Source: Oreocharis arfaki (Eukaryota; Chordata; Aves; Passeriformes; Paramythiidae). From it: a DNA stretch of 64,000 bases. Position 1 is the first letter of the stretch; each line of letters starts with the position of its first letter. The notes beneath the pieces are model-generated. The model was not told where the DNA came from, did no database searches, and saw only the letters and a program-made list of their open reading frames with translations. Position numbers and translations under genes: made by a program. Location: contig VZRR01009903.1 in the NCBI GenBank assembly GCA_013398015.1, positions 917,985-981,984 on the forward strand. The letters are read 5' to 3'. Positions 1-13,697 of the stretch are shown here, in pieces.

Positions 1-1876
1 AGGATGGAAAAAATCACAGATGCTTTCAGACACACAAGCCCTTCTTCAGGTCTTGAAGAAAGAGCTTGTGTGCCAAAATTTTTTTTATTTTTAAAATGAG
101 ACACACTGGTCTATTTATTCATATGAAGTGGGACAGTGTCAAGGGGACAGTGTGGGAGTACACATACCCAAGTGGAGGTTGGAGCTGGGGGATTGCTCTC
201 AGGCACAGGAGGGAATTTATCTTGGATCTGCTGATTCTTAGATTTTTCACATAGCTTTCAACTTTCAAGACCTTTTGAAAAAAATAAATAATCCAAGTTT
301 GTTTGCCAGTTTAGACTAGATTAGGCCTTTCCCATCTGAAATAAAGTCTGTAGCTGCGGGTCAAGTCAGTGAATGAACACAATAAATTTTTTTCTGGTTT
401 TAATTTTAAGAGGAAACTTTCACATCCTGTTCAGTCCAAAGTGGAAGTTTAATTTGTAGCTTTTTGGCTTTATTTCTGAATGGTCCCCAAAACTTCTCAC
501 TGTAGTCTTGTTTCAGACAATGTCCTACATCACTACTGCTTGGTGGCAACTAACAAAGAGTTGGAAGGATAATTTAGGCAACAGCCATTCTACACAGCAT
601 ACTTTCTATTAATTACAGCAAGATGGGAGTATTGGTTTTCCTCTAGCTGGTAAAAATTATATATGAAAAGAACACATGGCACTGCAGGTTGAATCTCTGT
701 CTTGTCCTGCGAGCTGCAATGTGTCATGTACCGGGGAGTTGCACCCACCTACAGAAGGTCTGAATTTGGTCTTGCTTTTTTCTGATGATGTTTCCCTTTA
801 GTAGCTCACTTTATGGTCGTTTAACAGGAACCTAGCACACATGCAGGAGAGGTGTCACAACATCAGTTACCTGAGATTATTGTAAATGATGTGCCAGCAC
901 CTGAAGGAGATGTTAGGATGTATGTCAGATCATAATAATAGATACAGTGTTGTACCAGGCAGCACAAAGCCAGATGTATTTATAATTCCTGCAGCTGCAG
1001 CCCTGCTATTAGTTAAGTCTAAGAATGGAGCCACTGATAGATTTGTCAGAGATGAGTTGTCTTTCTAATAGAAAGAAAGTGATGAAAGAAAATAGATGGC
1101 GACTCCAGTTACTGGCAATAGAGAATCTTTAACTGCACATCTTCAATTCAGAGGTGGACATACGCATGTGCCTGGCATTTATTCCTCCCGAAACCACTCA
1201 GTGCCATCTGTGATAGAACCTGATGTGGTCTCCCCAGTTTCCTGTGAGAGGAGACAGATACCTCTGTCAGAAGTGGTGCAATTACAGATAGTCTCCCCAA
1301 AAAGAGAGATGTGTAGGCAGTGAGACTGACTTGTGACTTAGGGTTATAGATCTGGGGTACAACATGCGGGCCAGGATGGGAAGAGTCTTTCTCATGGTGT
1401 CCATCTCTGCTGAAACTTTCTGGAGATGGATAAAAGATTTAGGCCCTTCACATTACATTCAGAGTTGGTCAGAAGCCCATGACTTAAATTTAGCAATGGA
1501 CTAAGGTCCTAGAAACCTTATAGCCATCTGAGCATCACCCTCTACTGAAACCACTGTACCGCTGCCAGCCCTAAACGTGGAGCTTTCTGTATCATATTTC
1601 ATTACTTTTTCCCTGTAATTGAGTAACTTCAATAACTGAATTTATTTTCCAGCTTCAAGACAAACAGAATGGTACACATCTACGAGTTTGGGAGGTAACC
1701 ATTAGGGATCAGCTGCCGAGTCAGGCTCCTAGGATGAGAGCTGATTACTCAGACCTCATCATGAATATTCAGAGATGGAAATCAGAATGCAGACAGGGGA
1801 TTGAGGTGATCAGGTAACACTGGCATCAGAAAAGCAAGCTGGGGAGGGTGAAAAACTAAACACATTTTCTTCTTAA
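1..1876. other. Non-coding stretch, nothing specific seen
   Basis: AT-rich sequence with only short chance frames (75 codons or fewer) in all six frames. No LINE tail, splice-bounded frame, tRNA box pair or long simple repeat was seen. Intron and intergenic spacer are equally possible. Confidence 0.6.
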
Positions 1877-1910
1877 GATGATGATGATGATGATGAAGAA
1901 GAAAAAAGGC
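1877..1910 (+). repeat. GAT trinucleotide microsatellite running into GAA/A-rich
   Basis: Six uninterrupted GAT units are followed by GAA units and then a run of A. It is an ordinary short purine-rich microsatellite and lies in no recognisable coding frame. Confidence 0.9.
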
Positions 1911-4900
1911 ACCAAAGTGTGCTATGTCACTTAGATGCTCACAACAAAACTAGTCCAGGGATGCATGCAAGAGCCCTGTTGTGCTGAGCTGGGGTATTTG
2001 AACACAGAAGTTACCTTGTAATAGAAAGTTTCCTGGGAGTCTTCAAGGAAAGGAGTACATAAAGACTACATAGGACCTCCACGCTTTTACAGACAGTTCG
2101 AACCGGGTGTGCTTTTGACTATAACACAGTTTTGATGCACTTACCTTGACCTATTAATAACAAAAAATTGCTATAATTAGGAATCAAAAAACCTACAGCA
2201 AACCATGTTGGAAATAATATTTAGAGGGAATAAAATTTGTACTTTTAGATTGAAATCCTAGTGTAATACTAGAACCTGTTGATAATATCATAGGAGCACA
2301 TGTGAAAGAAATCAATGTGTGTTTTTTGTTAAAAGGTCTTGGAAAAGTGAAAAATACCCCAGCTGTGTAAGTCTAGAAAAAAACTGGGCATTTTTAAGCC
2401 TGCCTTTTTGTGATTCTTAATGTCTATGTGCATAATTCCAAATCAAACATATTCACATTATTAACTTTTATAAGTTTATTAGTCTCAGTGCTAATGAAAC
2501 CATTCATCCTTTGCAAATGCACATGGCTCCCTAATGAAACTTCAATAGATGGATCAGCAGTTAAGTGAGTACATTCAAATGTTTATGCCAAATTCTATTT
2601 GCTGCACTGAACAGGGAGACCAAATCTCTTCCAAGCAGATTCTATACAAACCAACCAGCAGCTGCAATGATGCCACCTATGTAATAAAGATTGCCTTTAC
2701 CAATAAAAAAACCTATATATTATATAGGATACTGATATTTAAAGTATATATTTTTTTCTTTTGGTTTGCTTCCACGTCAGTCGGAGTAATTCTACTTGGA
2801 ACAACAAAAATAAAAACTAGTTAAAGATATGGTAAAATGAGAGGAAAAATGAAAAAAAAAATCATAAATATAGTAGAAAAAAACTTTTGAACAGGAACTC
2901 AATAATAATTAAGTTATGGACATTTATGTGCTTATTAGCTGGGTTTTGAAATCTAAAGGTTATGCTGCTTTTTAATAATGTTTTCACCCTCCCATCTTGT
3001 TCTTTGTTGACCTGCCTGCATTTTCTCACTTCAGTTTTCTTGGTGGGTCTATGTTTGGAGGTTATAATGGGAAGTAACTGATATTCCATACTACAGAATT
3101 TCTTTTCCTTGAAGACTTGGTGGTTTTTCTTAACTCTCATTTCAGAAAGCTATACCAAAAACACAATTCTGAATTTGTGAGCATTACTATTGTTAAGTCC
3201 CCAAAGCAAACATTTGTGTCTTGACATTGCAATATTTTGGAGTTTCTTCCTTAGCATGAAATTTTTTAAAAATGTATATTATTTGGGACTTCAGGATTCA
3301 TTTTCAGGAATTCAGAGAAAATCAGTTTTTATTATTAAGCCAAGCAAGACAGAAAAACGCATTTGCTTCTGGAATATACATATTATCTTCTTTTTTTCAT
3401 TATTTTCTACACTGAGGTATAAATACTGTGCCTGTAGCCAAATATGTATCTGCACAAAACAAACAGAAAGCATTCTTAAACCAATGAAGTATTTACTTTT
3501 TTTAAGACATTTTAATCCTATTAACAGAAAATTATATTACCTATTGTGAAAGCAGACATGAAAGGAATATCTGAAGCATGCAGTTAATTATGATACCAAG
3601 TGAAACATAATATTTATGCTCTCCTTGTGTAGCTGGAACAATTTTTCTTTCACTAACTGTGAGGCATCCACTGATTGAAGTCCTGAAACTGATGATGAGA
3701 GACTTGGCTGGCATATCTGCCATAGAGGTTTCCTTCTACAGATAATTAATTAAAAAAAAAAATCTGTGTTTTATTCTTTTATATTTCCAGTTTTTAAACA
3801 AAATCTCCTCCTCCTGCTTCTTCGATATATCTCTCTGTTTAGAGGTTATATGCTTAAGAATAATAAACCACATCAAAGTCTCTGATAAAGCTAGGGAATG
3901 AAGATTTCACTGAACAAGGACCTGAACCACAGTTTCATATCAAGGTTGCATTTCTGTGTCAGAACATCTGGAATATCTGAATCACAATTTTTAAATGGTC
4001 CATTTTAATGACTGATCTCAAGACATCATTTCTTTAATTACCTCAGTTTGGAATCTCCCCTTTTCTCCAGGAGGATGGAAGTGTTCCAATAGCCAATTCC
4101 TGTTCCAAGACCCTTCTATTTTAAGAGGCTGTTTTCCTCTCATTGCCTTGCTTAGCTTTTGCACTGATTCATATTAGGTGTTTGCAGTGGCTGTTTAATT
4201 AGCAAACTAACGCAGTTGTGTTTGATTCTTATGGCCTTGACTCTGTATTCCAAGTGGGCACTAAAGTCGTGCATGGCAGAGGATCTTCTGTACCACACCC
4301 TCTTTATCTGGTAATTTTCTACTTTATTTATTTTTCCTTTTCTCTTTTTTCTTAATCAGATTTTTCTATTTTATTTTCTTATTGATTCATTTGGCTCCTA
4401 TTTTTTCACTCCTTCTCCTTCCGAAAGGATGCTCTCATTTTACCACTTGCTTTTGAAAAGATTTGCTTTGAAAATTTTTTCACACACACAGATCTAAAAA
4501 GTTACAAGAAATAAGCCAGAAAGGTGTTCTGTGAGGAGTGCAGCTGTTCTCCTCCCCCAGGAAAACTAATTCATCAGCTCTTTGAAACAGACTGTCTTAA
4601 TTGTTTAGAAACTACGAGCTATGGTTTTTCTTTGTTAATGCAAGTGCCCTGCATAGAAAAATCATCTAGTGTTACAAGTAGGAGGCAACCCCTTGGCACT
4701 CATGATTTCAGTTAAGTTTTCATTCCAGCCTTAATAATTTTATGGGTTTCAGGTGTTTAAGATCCTATTTTCAGGTCTTAGAGAAAACAGTCTCTTTTTT
4801 TTCCCTTTGTAGCAAGATTTTATAAAACTCCTTTACACTGTGACAGATCCACTTATATACTGGAGTTTTGTCTGTTGAATCATTTTGAAAAATCAGTTTC

Positions 4901-7900
4901 TATGGTCCTTGCTTCAGTTCATGGGAGCTTCCCTTTCTGTATTGATGGTAGCCACCCCAGCCCTGCTGACAAGTAGTAATCTAGAGATGTATTTCAACCA
5001 CCTTTAGCCCCTGGAAGGATGGGGACGGGTACAGTCTTTCCATCGTCTTTGGACTGCCTGGGCTCCAGCAGCAAATGCAACCTGTATCAGAGGCTGGCCC
5101 CAGCCCTTCTTCATTCCTTAGCATATCAATAGCCAGACAGCTATTATCTGACTACATCTGATATGTGGTTACATACCTAATCACCCAACCCCCATGGAGA
5201 AAAGAGCCAGTTGCTAAAATGATATAAATTTCAAGATACTATAAGAAAATCTGAATGTCTAATATCTCCAACACAGTTCCAATTTTCCTAATGCATGACT
5301 CCACTCACCTTACCTAAATATTCACTGATAATTTTCCTCCACCATTCTCAACTCTGTAAGCTTTTAGGGACAGTTGTCGTAAATCAGCATTTCATTGTTT
5401 CTGGCTATAACCTCCTTACAATAAAAAAGATGTTATCAGTTAAAAAGTAAAAAATGCAGTATGGTCCAAAGTGCACCGTTGTAGAGAATACTATCAAACT
5501 TCAATATAAGGCCCATGCAAATCCACTGCTGTTATCTATTTCAGAGAAGGCAAAAAGCTAGCAGTAGTAAATGTACAGCTGCATAAAAAGGCAGTGATAA
5601 CACAGGAAATAAAAGCCTCTCTAATCCCTAGTAGCGATTTACACTAAACAATAGGAATAAACTCCCTGTTAAAATTTTTTTCTAGAAATTTACAATTGCC
5701 TCCTCTTCTCTTTCTGCTAGAGTAACTTCTGGTATCACAGTTCATTTTGCTAGCAGACATGACAAGCAAGTGTCAGCAGGTACATACAGGTGACTAAATG
5801 CATATGACAGATGTGAAGGACACCAGTATCCATGCAAATGCAAAACCCATTCAACTTTTACAGATTTCGTGATTTCCTTTGAATAAAATCTGTTAAATCA
5901 GCTTTTATCTAAATAGCACACTCAAGTCATTTTTTATTCATCTCAAACTCTCATTTAATAGATCTCTTTGCAAAGTATCAAGGAATTCAGTCAATATTCA
6001 GCTGTAGCAAATAGCATGACTTGAGTGATTACTCTGACACCTCATGACCTTGCAACCACTGGCAGAGGAATGACATTCCAGCCAAAGGTCTTCTCTGAAA
6101 ATGGACATTTGCAAATAGGAGCCAAAATAGTCTCCTTACTTTATTGGCTCATAGCAGCCTTCTACATAATTGTGGTTATCATATTCTGATAAGCTTGTGC
6201 TCCATTTCTGCTGTAGTGAGTCCCCCTCTGTGGCCAGGCAGCTTGCACCCCAGGCAGTCCAAGATTCACCTGCAGAAAGGTACTTTTGCCAAAGCCTGTG
6301 GAAAAGGATGGCATGAAAGCAAAGCTAGAAGCAGAGACAGACTGGCCCACACAGCCTGACCTGTCTCCTCCTGAACATCTATTGAAACTGATTGATTTAA
6401 TGCCTTGCATCTGCCAAACTGTCATTCAAGCCAGAGGGGATTTGGGTGAAGACAGGGGAAGCATTGTAAAAATGAGTTTTGCGCATTGGTTTACTGAGCA
6501 AGCTTTTAACTCCTAGGTACAGCAAAATTGGCTTGTTGGAAAAACTACGCCTGCAATAGAACAGCTTCACTAAATGGGGAACAAGAAGGGAAGGGAGGAA
6601 GTGCTATTTGAGGAGTTAGTAGATTTCTTCCCTTGATTTGTGCCTGAAAGAAAAATATATCCCAGCTGTCTGCTGCATTGTGTGAACATATACATGCATT
6701 TAAATTACTTATATCATTACTTACAGATGTAATTGTGAAATATGTTCTTTTGCATTCAAAATTAGCGGCAGAACAGATGGTGAAAATTCAGTTTAAGGCA
6801 ATATGTCCATTAAAATAACCCATACTGTTTATGTATTATAACAATACCAGTCTTCAGCATAGCTAAGATTTCTAGCAGTGCTGGATTATGATAGAAATAC
6901 AAATAGGCTGTAGGATAAAATTCAGTATGACTGAAAATTCACCCTGAAAATTTTTGCTGATATTTTTTTGGTGATTGGCAATAGCTGAACTCAGATCTGC
7001 TTCCTCCTGCCTTTGCAGTATTGACCTCTTTGCAGCAAAAAGTGAATGATAAACTTTCTGGAGTTCATGGCCTGCAAAGGCCTTCTCCATATTCGATTCA
7101 CAGGGACTCTCAAAATTTTGCAAATTCCTCTGCTGGGGTAGTTTATATCTAAAAGAGTGCACATATTATAAACATTTTTTTAAATATAAATATGCATAGA
7201 TATGCATCCATATGTATATATTCTTGCTATAGAAAGGAGCCACACTAAGACTAAACAAATCTCAGCTTTTGCCTCTGGAGTGTAAGTTTCACACCCTCCT
7301 GAACATGAAGAAAAGCTTGCAAATGTGAGCCAGGTGCTCCCCAAAGGCTCAAAAAGCAGCAAGCTGTTAAGCCTACCACAATGTTTTCAAAAAAATGTTA
7401 CATAGCTTGAAGCTCTGCTCACTTTTTGCTAATAACACTGAGTGTTGCCACCACTTTTTGGACTTCAACAATAATTTTTCTAGAGCCAGTCCAATGACTA
7501 TTAAAAAAAAAAAAAAGAAAATGTGCATTGTGTTTTGGACTGAATCACCTAGAAGTAAAGCACCAACAAAATATTCCATGTCCTTCATTTGCTTGGCATC
7601 CAGCACAATAAAAATAGAAAAACATTATAAAAGCCATGAATCTTATGTCTTGCCATAAAATCTGGCACACTCTACATCACTTTGGATAAGTAATTTCCAT
7701 TCTACTTTGTTCACTTGAACACGGTAAAGTAGTTAACAAGAACATTTATCCTTTTCCCTTATTCCATCAGTCCTGACATTTCAAACTATAATTCCCCCTG
7801 CATTGAATATACATGTTTTCTGTTCATTCATGCAAAAAAAAATTATGCTTAACTTTTAAAGAAATTATGAGCGTTTGTGAGAATTTTAAAGAAAGACAAG

Positions 7901-8462
7901 ATTTATCTTTGGCATTTGTACAGCACTGAGCACAACAAGAATCACACCTCAAACACATTGTATTAAGCAAGGATTAGAATGGTATGTCTTCATGTCTCAT
8001 ACACATAAAGGAGAATTTTCTCCAAGCAAGACAGATGTAGGAACTCTTAAGCAATAAACTCAATATCGTACCTACTGGAATTTGATAAAATGCATTTATC
8101 TGTGGGGCACTGCACCTTTAAATCCTACTCATAAATACGCAACCCTTTTCAGAGTGTTTCTCCCACAGGCTGCTAGAACAGCTGAGAGTTAGAAGATTAC
8201 AAGAGAAGACTGAAAATACTTGATTTTTTAAATTCCTTTAAGCATTCAAGACATTTTAAAGAGTCTAAGGTCATCCTCAGTAGTGTTAATCTGCAAGCAA
8301 AAATAAGCATTAACCATGAAAGTAACAAAGTTTTAAACTAGTAGTCCAAAAGTGCACATGAGATTATGAGAGAAATTACCAAATTCAAAGGTGGAGCTTG
8401 GCAAACTGCGTGAGAGGACAGAAGTGCTTCCAGGATGCATGAGGTACTTGTATCACACTTAC
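1911..8462. other. Non-coding stretch, nothing specific seen
   Basis: About 6.5 kb of AT-rich sequence. Open frames are all below 120 codons, contain no recognisable motif, and overlap one another on both strands, as chance frames do. A strong-looking minus-strand donor (rc GTAAGT at 2143-2148) has no convincing partner acceptor with an open frame. No transposable element could be named. Confidence 0.55.
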
Positions 8463-8509
8463 CTTTAATTCCACAACGTACATCTTCCACTGCAGCACTT
8501 TTATAGGGG
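8463..8509 (-). CDS. Candidate small internal exon, unrecognised gene (low confidence)
   Basis: A 47-nt segment on the minus strand ends at a consensus donor (AAAG followed by GTAAGTG) and begins after TTCTCAG. The stretch before the acceptor is poor in pyrimidines, which is the main weakness. Starting with one carried base, it reads PYKSAAVEDVRCGIK and ends with one base of the next codon. That is the phase needed to follow the candidate at 10914-11068, which ends with two bases; the join gives a serine. No domain is recognisable in so short a piece. It may equally be a pseudo-exon, since strong lone donors are common in introns. Phase agreement and the donor are seen in the sequence; coding status is inference. 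Confidence 0.18.
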
Positions 8510-9984
8510 CTGAGAACTAGCTTTTCCTAGGTATTGATTCAAAGCTTGACTTCCTCACTTTATGTTTACTCAGTTTTGCATTCCTATAAAAGTACCTGGG
8601 AGAGGTTCAAATCTTAATTTTATCTGGCTATAGTACAAACAGACAATGTACCATCATCTCCTCTCTCTTCCTCTCTTCCAGCAGCACATAGCAGGTTTTG
8701 CGCATTTGGGCCCTCTGTACAAAATCTCTCCAGTTGTTATGGAAGTAGGGGAAGTATAATTTATAACTTCTGGATTTACTATCCATGATAGCATCAGATT
8801 TAACCACTTTCATGGTCTTTTCAGCCCTCTGTTCAACTGCTTTATTTTCAAGGTCTCACAGACTTTGTAGTGAAGTTGATCTAGAGGGTTGATGGAAGAC
8901 TACTTTAGCCAAGGTCTCAAGTTTCCCTCTCTTTCAAAAGCACTAAAGGACTCCTGCTTTATGATGTATGCTTTTCAGGTTGTGTCTACATTTTCTTAAC
9001 CTTCTAGATCCAGATGACATCCAGAGGAAAGTATTTGACTTGTCTGAATTCTTTAGTTCTCCTAATTACTTTTTAAGAAACGGCATTATTAATCATCTAT
9101 CTGAAACAGCCAGTAACCCTTCCAAAATAGATTTAATTACTAAGAGGTCCAAACAGAGCAGAGCACTCTCCACCTTTTAAGTTGGACAAGTGAAATCAAA
9201 CGTTTTATAGCAGCAGCAGAATCCTCCATTGATCTTAGAACAGCTGTTAATAAAGCTGGGATCAGCAGCAGAGCCATTAACTCAAAGAAGAGTTAACATG
9301 GTGTAAATGGGAAATGTCACTAGTAGCAATGAAATGGTCACCATTTGGTTTTAAAATACCAGTTTTTAAGATACAAAGATGTCCAGCACCCTCTTTCTAA
9401 TTGGTAAAAAATGTGATGTTGTTTATGTTAAAATACATTACTAAAAAATGGAAAAAGAAAAACCATCAGAGAACTTCTGCAAGCGGTGGATACACTTGCT
9501 TATTAGGCGACCCCTGATAATCAGAAGAGTGTGTGCATCCATATGCTACTGTTATACTGTGGTTAACTTTCAGTAACACTTTTTGTTAAATGGGAATAGC
9601 AACCTTTAATTAGGATTTGGGGTTTGCTTCTGAAATTGCTATACACCTGCTTATTCAAAACAGATGTTTTATCTGCAGTGCAGTTTTACTCATAATATGT
9701 TATGACGGCAATAGCAGGTTGCTAACAAAATACAAAGGAAAGGCAATATCTACTTGCTGTGTTCTCTTCTATGAGGTTAATAAAGTTGACTGATTAGGAA
9801 TATCAGTTTGCTTTTACCAACACCTGACTATGTTATCATGCCACATTATAATCTATGTGAGTGTATCATTCAATGCTCTGATACTGAGAATCTAATTCAG
9901 TTTTAGTCAGAAAACAATTATAAAATGACTTGGCCTTTATGTTGCACTTCATTTTTGTAGTGTTTCATGCATCATCAGCTTTCC
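8510..9984. other. Non-coding stretch, nothing specific seen
   Basis: AT-rich, with chance frames of 70 codons or fewer. No repeat family or splice-bounded frame was recognised. Confidence 0.55.
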
Positions 9985-10035
9985 AGGCATTACACATCTC
10001 CATCCCCATTTTACAGACAAAAGAAGCTGAAGCAT
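9985..10035 (+). mobile_element. MIR-like SINE core fragment (possible)
   Basis: The stretch ATCCCCATTTTACAGACAAA followed by AGAAGCTGAAGCA resembles the end of the mammalian-wide MIR core, where CCCATTTTACAGATGAGGAAACTGAGG is typical. MIR-type relics exist in low numbers in sauropsid genomes. Only about 50 bp can be matched by eye, so the call is tentative. An alignment to a MIR/CORE-SINE consensus would settle it. The same TTTTACAG serves as the acceptor of an overlapping exon-like segment. Confidence 0.35.
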
Positions 10036-10133
10036 CGTCCAGCACTGAAGCAGTGCATGGGCCCGGCCAGCCTCGGGCCAGCAGCACCACAAACACAACA
10101 GATACAGTGAGGTTTCCAAAGCCTCAACCTCAG
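10017..10133 (+). CDS. Candidate plus-strand exon, unrecognised (low confidence)
   Basis: A 117-nt segment lies between a very good acceptor (CATCCCCATTTTACAG) and a fair donor (CTCAG followed by GTAAAG). It is open in the frame that starts and ends on codon boundaries and would encode 39 residues starting TKEAEASSSTEAVHGPGQPR. The product is rich in Ser, Thr, Pro and Ala with an N-linked sequon, which suggests a disordered linker rather than a fold. The acceptor lies inside a MIR-like fragment, and MIR cores supply this splice-like motif by themselves. It could be an exonised repeat or a decoy. No plus-strand partner exon of matching phase was identified nearby. Confidence 0.15.
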
Positions 10134-10913
10134 GTAAAGCAATTCCTTTCCTGGGTACACTCAGTAAATCCTAAAGCTAGAGGAAGCAAGACAGAAAAGC
10201 CATGAAATGTCAAAGGAAAGTGTTCTGGGCTAAAACCTGGTGTGTGGGAGGGAATGTTTCCAGAATCACTTGTTCTGCTTTTTTAACTGTCTTTAAAGGT
10301 AGAAAACGCTTCTGATGCTCAAAGAATGAATCAGTGCGCTTTTGATTTCATCCAGAACTGGTTTATAATGTGCAATCAATATTCTACATAAGATGGGGGT
10401 CCCAATTTGTCACTGAGGAGTCAGAAGCCTGGAGCTGTCCTGATGTCATGAGACAATTTTGCCTCTCATGCACTGAGAGGGTTGTCCCACCACCGTGGCC
10501 AAACCACTGGAGCAATTTGTGTCCCGTCCCTGTGAAAGAAAGAGGGCTCTGAGCAGAAGGTAGGAGAACAGTGCTGAGGTTTACCCAGCCCAAGTGGCAA
10601 AGGTGATGCAATACCAAGGACTGAAGCTTCACAAAGCTGAGATCAGCGTGCCTCTCTTTTCTTCAGCTTTGCAGTTTTTAAGTGGGCTGTTGTCATGCCT
10701 TCTGTGTCAGCAATGTAAAATTGTCATATTGAGGGCTAATGCAACATGCCAGTTTATTTTATAAAGATACCATGCAGGCTTCTAATGTATATAGATGTTA
10801 AGTAATACAACAAAAAAATAATTACTATTGCTAAGAAAAAAATTTTCTGCCATATTAACACTTTCTATGTAAAAATAAAAAATTGTATTTTGGTTGAGAA
10901 ATGTGTATCTAAC

Positions 10914-11068
10914 CTGAAAACCTTGAGCATTGGTTTCATCCAGCTTGGAAAATTTGTTTCAATCTGGCCTTCCTCTGTATTATATTTGTTGCCATCCAGA
11001 ACAATAGTTTGGTGGTCTCTATCTGGCCTCTTGCCTTTGATGGAGTAGCTGTACCATTTCCAAGAATC
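10914..11068 (-). CDS. Candidate internal exon, unrecognised protein; best coding candidate here
   Basis: This 155-nt minus-strand segment is bounded by a good acceptor (TTTACTCATTGCAG) and an acceptable donor (TTTTCAG followed by GTTAGA). The frame starting on a codon boundary is fully open and encodes 51 residues beginning DSWKWYSYSIKGKRPDRDHQ and ending in SWMKPMLKVF, with two bases carried on. Composition is that of a folded, soluble or extracellular domain: aromatic residues, alternating charges, a DGNKYN turn, no low complexity. One other frame is also nearly open, so openness alone is weak evidence. I cannot assign a family. Flanking candidates at 13698-13745 and 8463-8509 have compatible phases. 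A decoy exon or an old pseudogene piece remains possible. Confidence 0.35.
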
Positions 11069-13697
11069 CTGCAATGAGTAAATTAGCTTTGTTAGCATGA
11101 ACCTGTTCCCAGCCTAAAAAGTTAAAGCAACCATAGTCAAATGAGTACAATGCTCTGGTTCACTTGCCCTATTTTTGTTTGCTTTTTATCAATTTTGTTT
11201 TTTACAAAATGGTTTTTGTAATGTCAGACTGTGAGAAGATACAGGTTGTAAAATTATATATTGAATTCTTCTCTGGATAGTAGTTTCTTTGTGGAGGAAG
11301 GTTTTCATGATCTGACATTCAGCAAAGCCGTCTTCTAGGCTCTGCTTCATTGACAGGCCACAAATACATGTGGATCCACTTTGACTTTTGGACTTAGAGA
11401 TGTAGAATGCAAAACACCTGTTTAAGTAATTTGCTGAATCAGGGCTACAGTGAAATGAAACATCAAAAAAATATGTAAATACAGGTTTATAGCTTAGCAG
11501 AATGAACATGATCAATGTATAACTGAACAAAGAATTTATTGAGTGAATCTCATCTCTCTTTATGTCTGCTTTCGGAATAGCTGTGACCACATCCTGCTTT
11601 TTCTTATATTTATTTGTTATTTGAATGTAGTCAGCAACTGCCTTTAACAGATTTCTTTTTATTTTCCAGTTTGATTTAACATTTGAGATTTATTGCTTGA
11701 TGGGATACCTATTGAAAGGACTGGAAAGATTCCCATTGGCTTCAAAGGACAACGAATTGTGCCTGGAGCTCTGGTACAGCAAAGAATTTAGACACGTGTT
11801 TAAACATTGATGCTTTCAATGGGACTTGAGCACATGTTTAAGATAAAGCATGTTCTATGGGCTTTGTTGCATAGGGAAGCACTTCAGCACATTCTTAAAT
11901 GCTTTGCAGAACTGGCACTACAACAACCTCTGCTGCTAGCTACATTTTTTACTTTTATGGAGAAAAAATAAAAGCAGTAGAAGTTACTGTTAATTTGTGA
12001 TAAAAATACATCCAGCCTTGAAAGGGTGGATTTGCCTCCTGTTTGTTCATAAGAAAGTTTACATACACTGTGATCTATTTTTGAAGAGCAGAATTTAACA
12101 CTATCTTAATAGGAGATGAATTAATATTTTTCTGTCCCTTTTCAGCAGTTTTAGTTTGGCACTTGTTTAAGGTGTTATTAATGTGCACATTCAAGAGAGT
12201 CTTAGATCCCTCAGTAGTTCTCCATCACGAAATGCCTTTTTTAGCATATAGCAACTTCTGCCTACTACTTACCATCCACTTTTAGTGTTCTCCCTGTTAT
12301 CACTTCAAATACTTTCCAGAGAGTGAAGAAGGAACAAGAATGCTCAAATAAATGTCGTCTTCTCTAACCATGTGCATTTTCATTAAGATTTTCTTAGCTC
12401 CCCACTCCCACACACCTTTCCCCATCAAAATGAGAAGAATGTGCCTCTGCCAACTTTTTATCCTTCATTAGAACTAAATATCAGCTTAAACAGACAATCA
12501 GGAAATGCAAGATGCTGAGTCTTAAAAAATTTGGTTCTCTTTTTTTTCCTTTGGAGAACTGAGCCTTTACCAGATGAGATGAACAGCATTGTACTTCAGC
12601 AAACACACAGGCAGCCAGGAGCTACAGGAAGTGTCAGTGAGTCCAAAGCTCAAATAGCTCACGTTTTTTCACAAATGAAGCATGCAAAGAGAATGCTTCC
12701 TCAGAAAATGGGGGTGATCATGTTCCCCTGCTCACAAAACCTCTGACAGAAACCCTGTAGAGTTTCAGTAAACTCATGTATGAGTAAACTCATATACCAC
12801 TCATAGATGAGTTTGTCTTTGAGCTTCAGTGAAGTGAAAAGTGAATATATTTAACCAGTTCCAAACTGTCTTAAGCACTTAATAGTTTTGACTATGGTTA
12901 TGATGCAAATAGTGTAAGAATTATATTAAACAACCTTAAAGTGCATTTGCTCTGTAACTGGAATATGTGGTTGCAATTCCCAGCAGCCTGATGCAGTTAG
13001 AGCCCCAGCTTGCCGTGGTGAAACATGTTAACATGGTCCAAGGTGAGCAGCCACTCTGCTCCTGCCAGTAGCTCAGGTAATTGATTTAAAATCTGGCTTT
13101 GATATAATTACCCCAAATACAGCTACAAATTAAGACTGCAGAAAGGTGCAAACTTAAAGCACGGCCACACAAGTCATATTACTTTAATGATGCTGATAAA
13201 AAACCACTTAGAGCTTTCTCAAACCTAAAATCTTTAAAAAAAAAAAAATAAATTAGAGAGCTACTAATAGTCCAAGGCTAAAAATATGAAGATTGGATTC
13301 AAAAGAACGGGAGACGAGGAAAGACAGGACATCACACAGGCTACCTCCTGTTTTCAGGTACTTCTAGCTTTGAGTTTTTCAAATGTTTCTTCAAAGCATT
13401 ATCTTTTGTAAGAAAACACTTTTTTATTTGGTTACTGTTCCTCCCTAAGACTTCAGGGCTTGTTGCTGTTTCATCAATAAAATGGAAAGAGAACACAGAA
13501 GCACAGATTTTACTGAACTAGAATTATGAATAAGTAAAATCTTTTTTCTCCTAGATACGTATGGAGGAGAAGTTACAGAAACATGATATTATTAAAATTG
13601 TTTTCTATTTTCCCACCTCTTATTTTTAATCTGTCTCAGATGGTCTTAAAATTTTTTTGCCTAGAAAACTAAACAACACCTCCTTGTGAAACCTTAC
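11069..13697. other. Non-coding stretch (intron-like), nothing specific seen
   Basis: Includes a chance minus-strand frame of 133 codons (11189-11590) without motifs, a 12-nt A run near 13236-13247, and a cluster of ACTCAT/ATGAGT palindromic words at 12770-12811. No named repeat was recognised. Confidence 0.5.

Noticed and set aside
2080..2150. GGTTCGAACTG on the minus strand, similar to a tRNA B box
   Set aside because: It lacks the final CC of the B box, no A box lies at the right distance, and no cloverleaf can be drawn.
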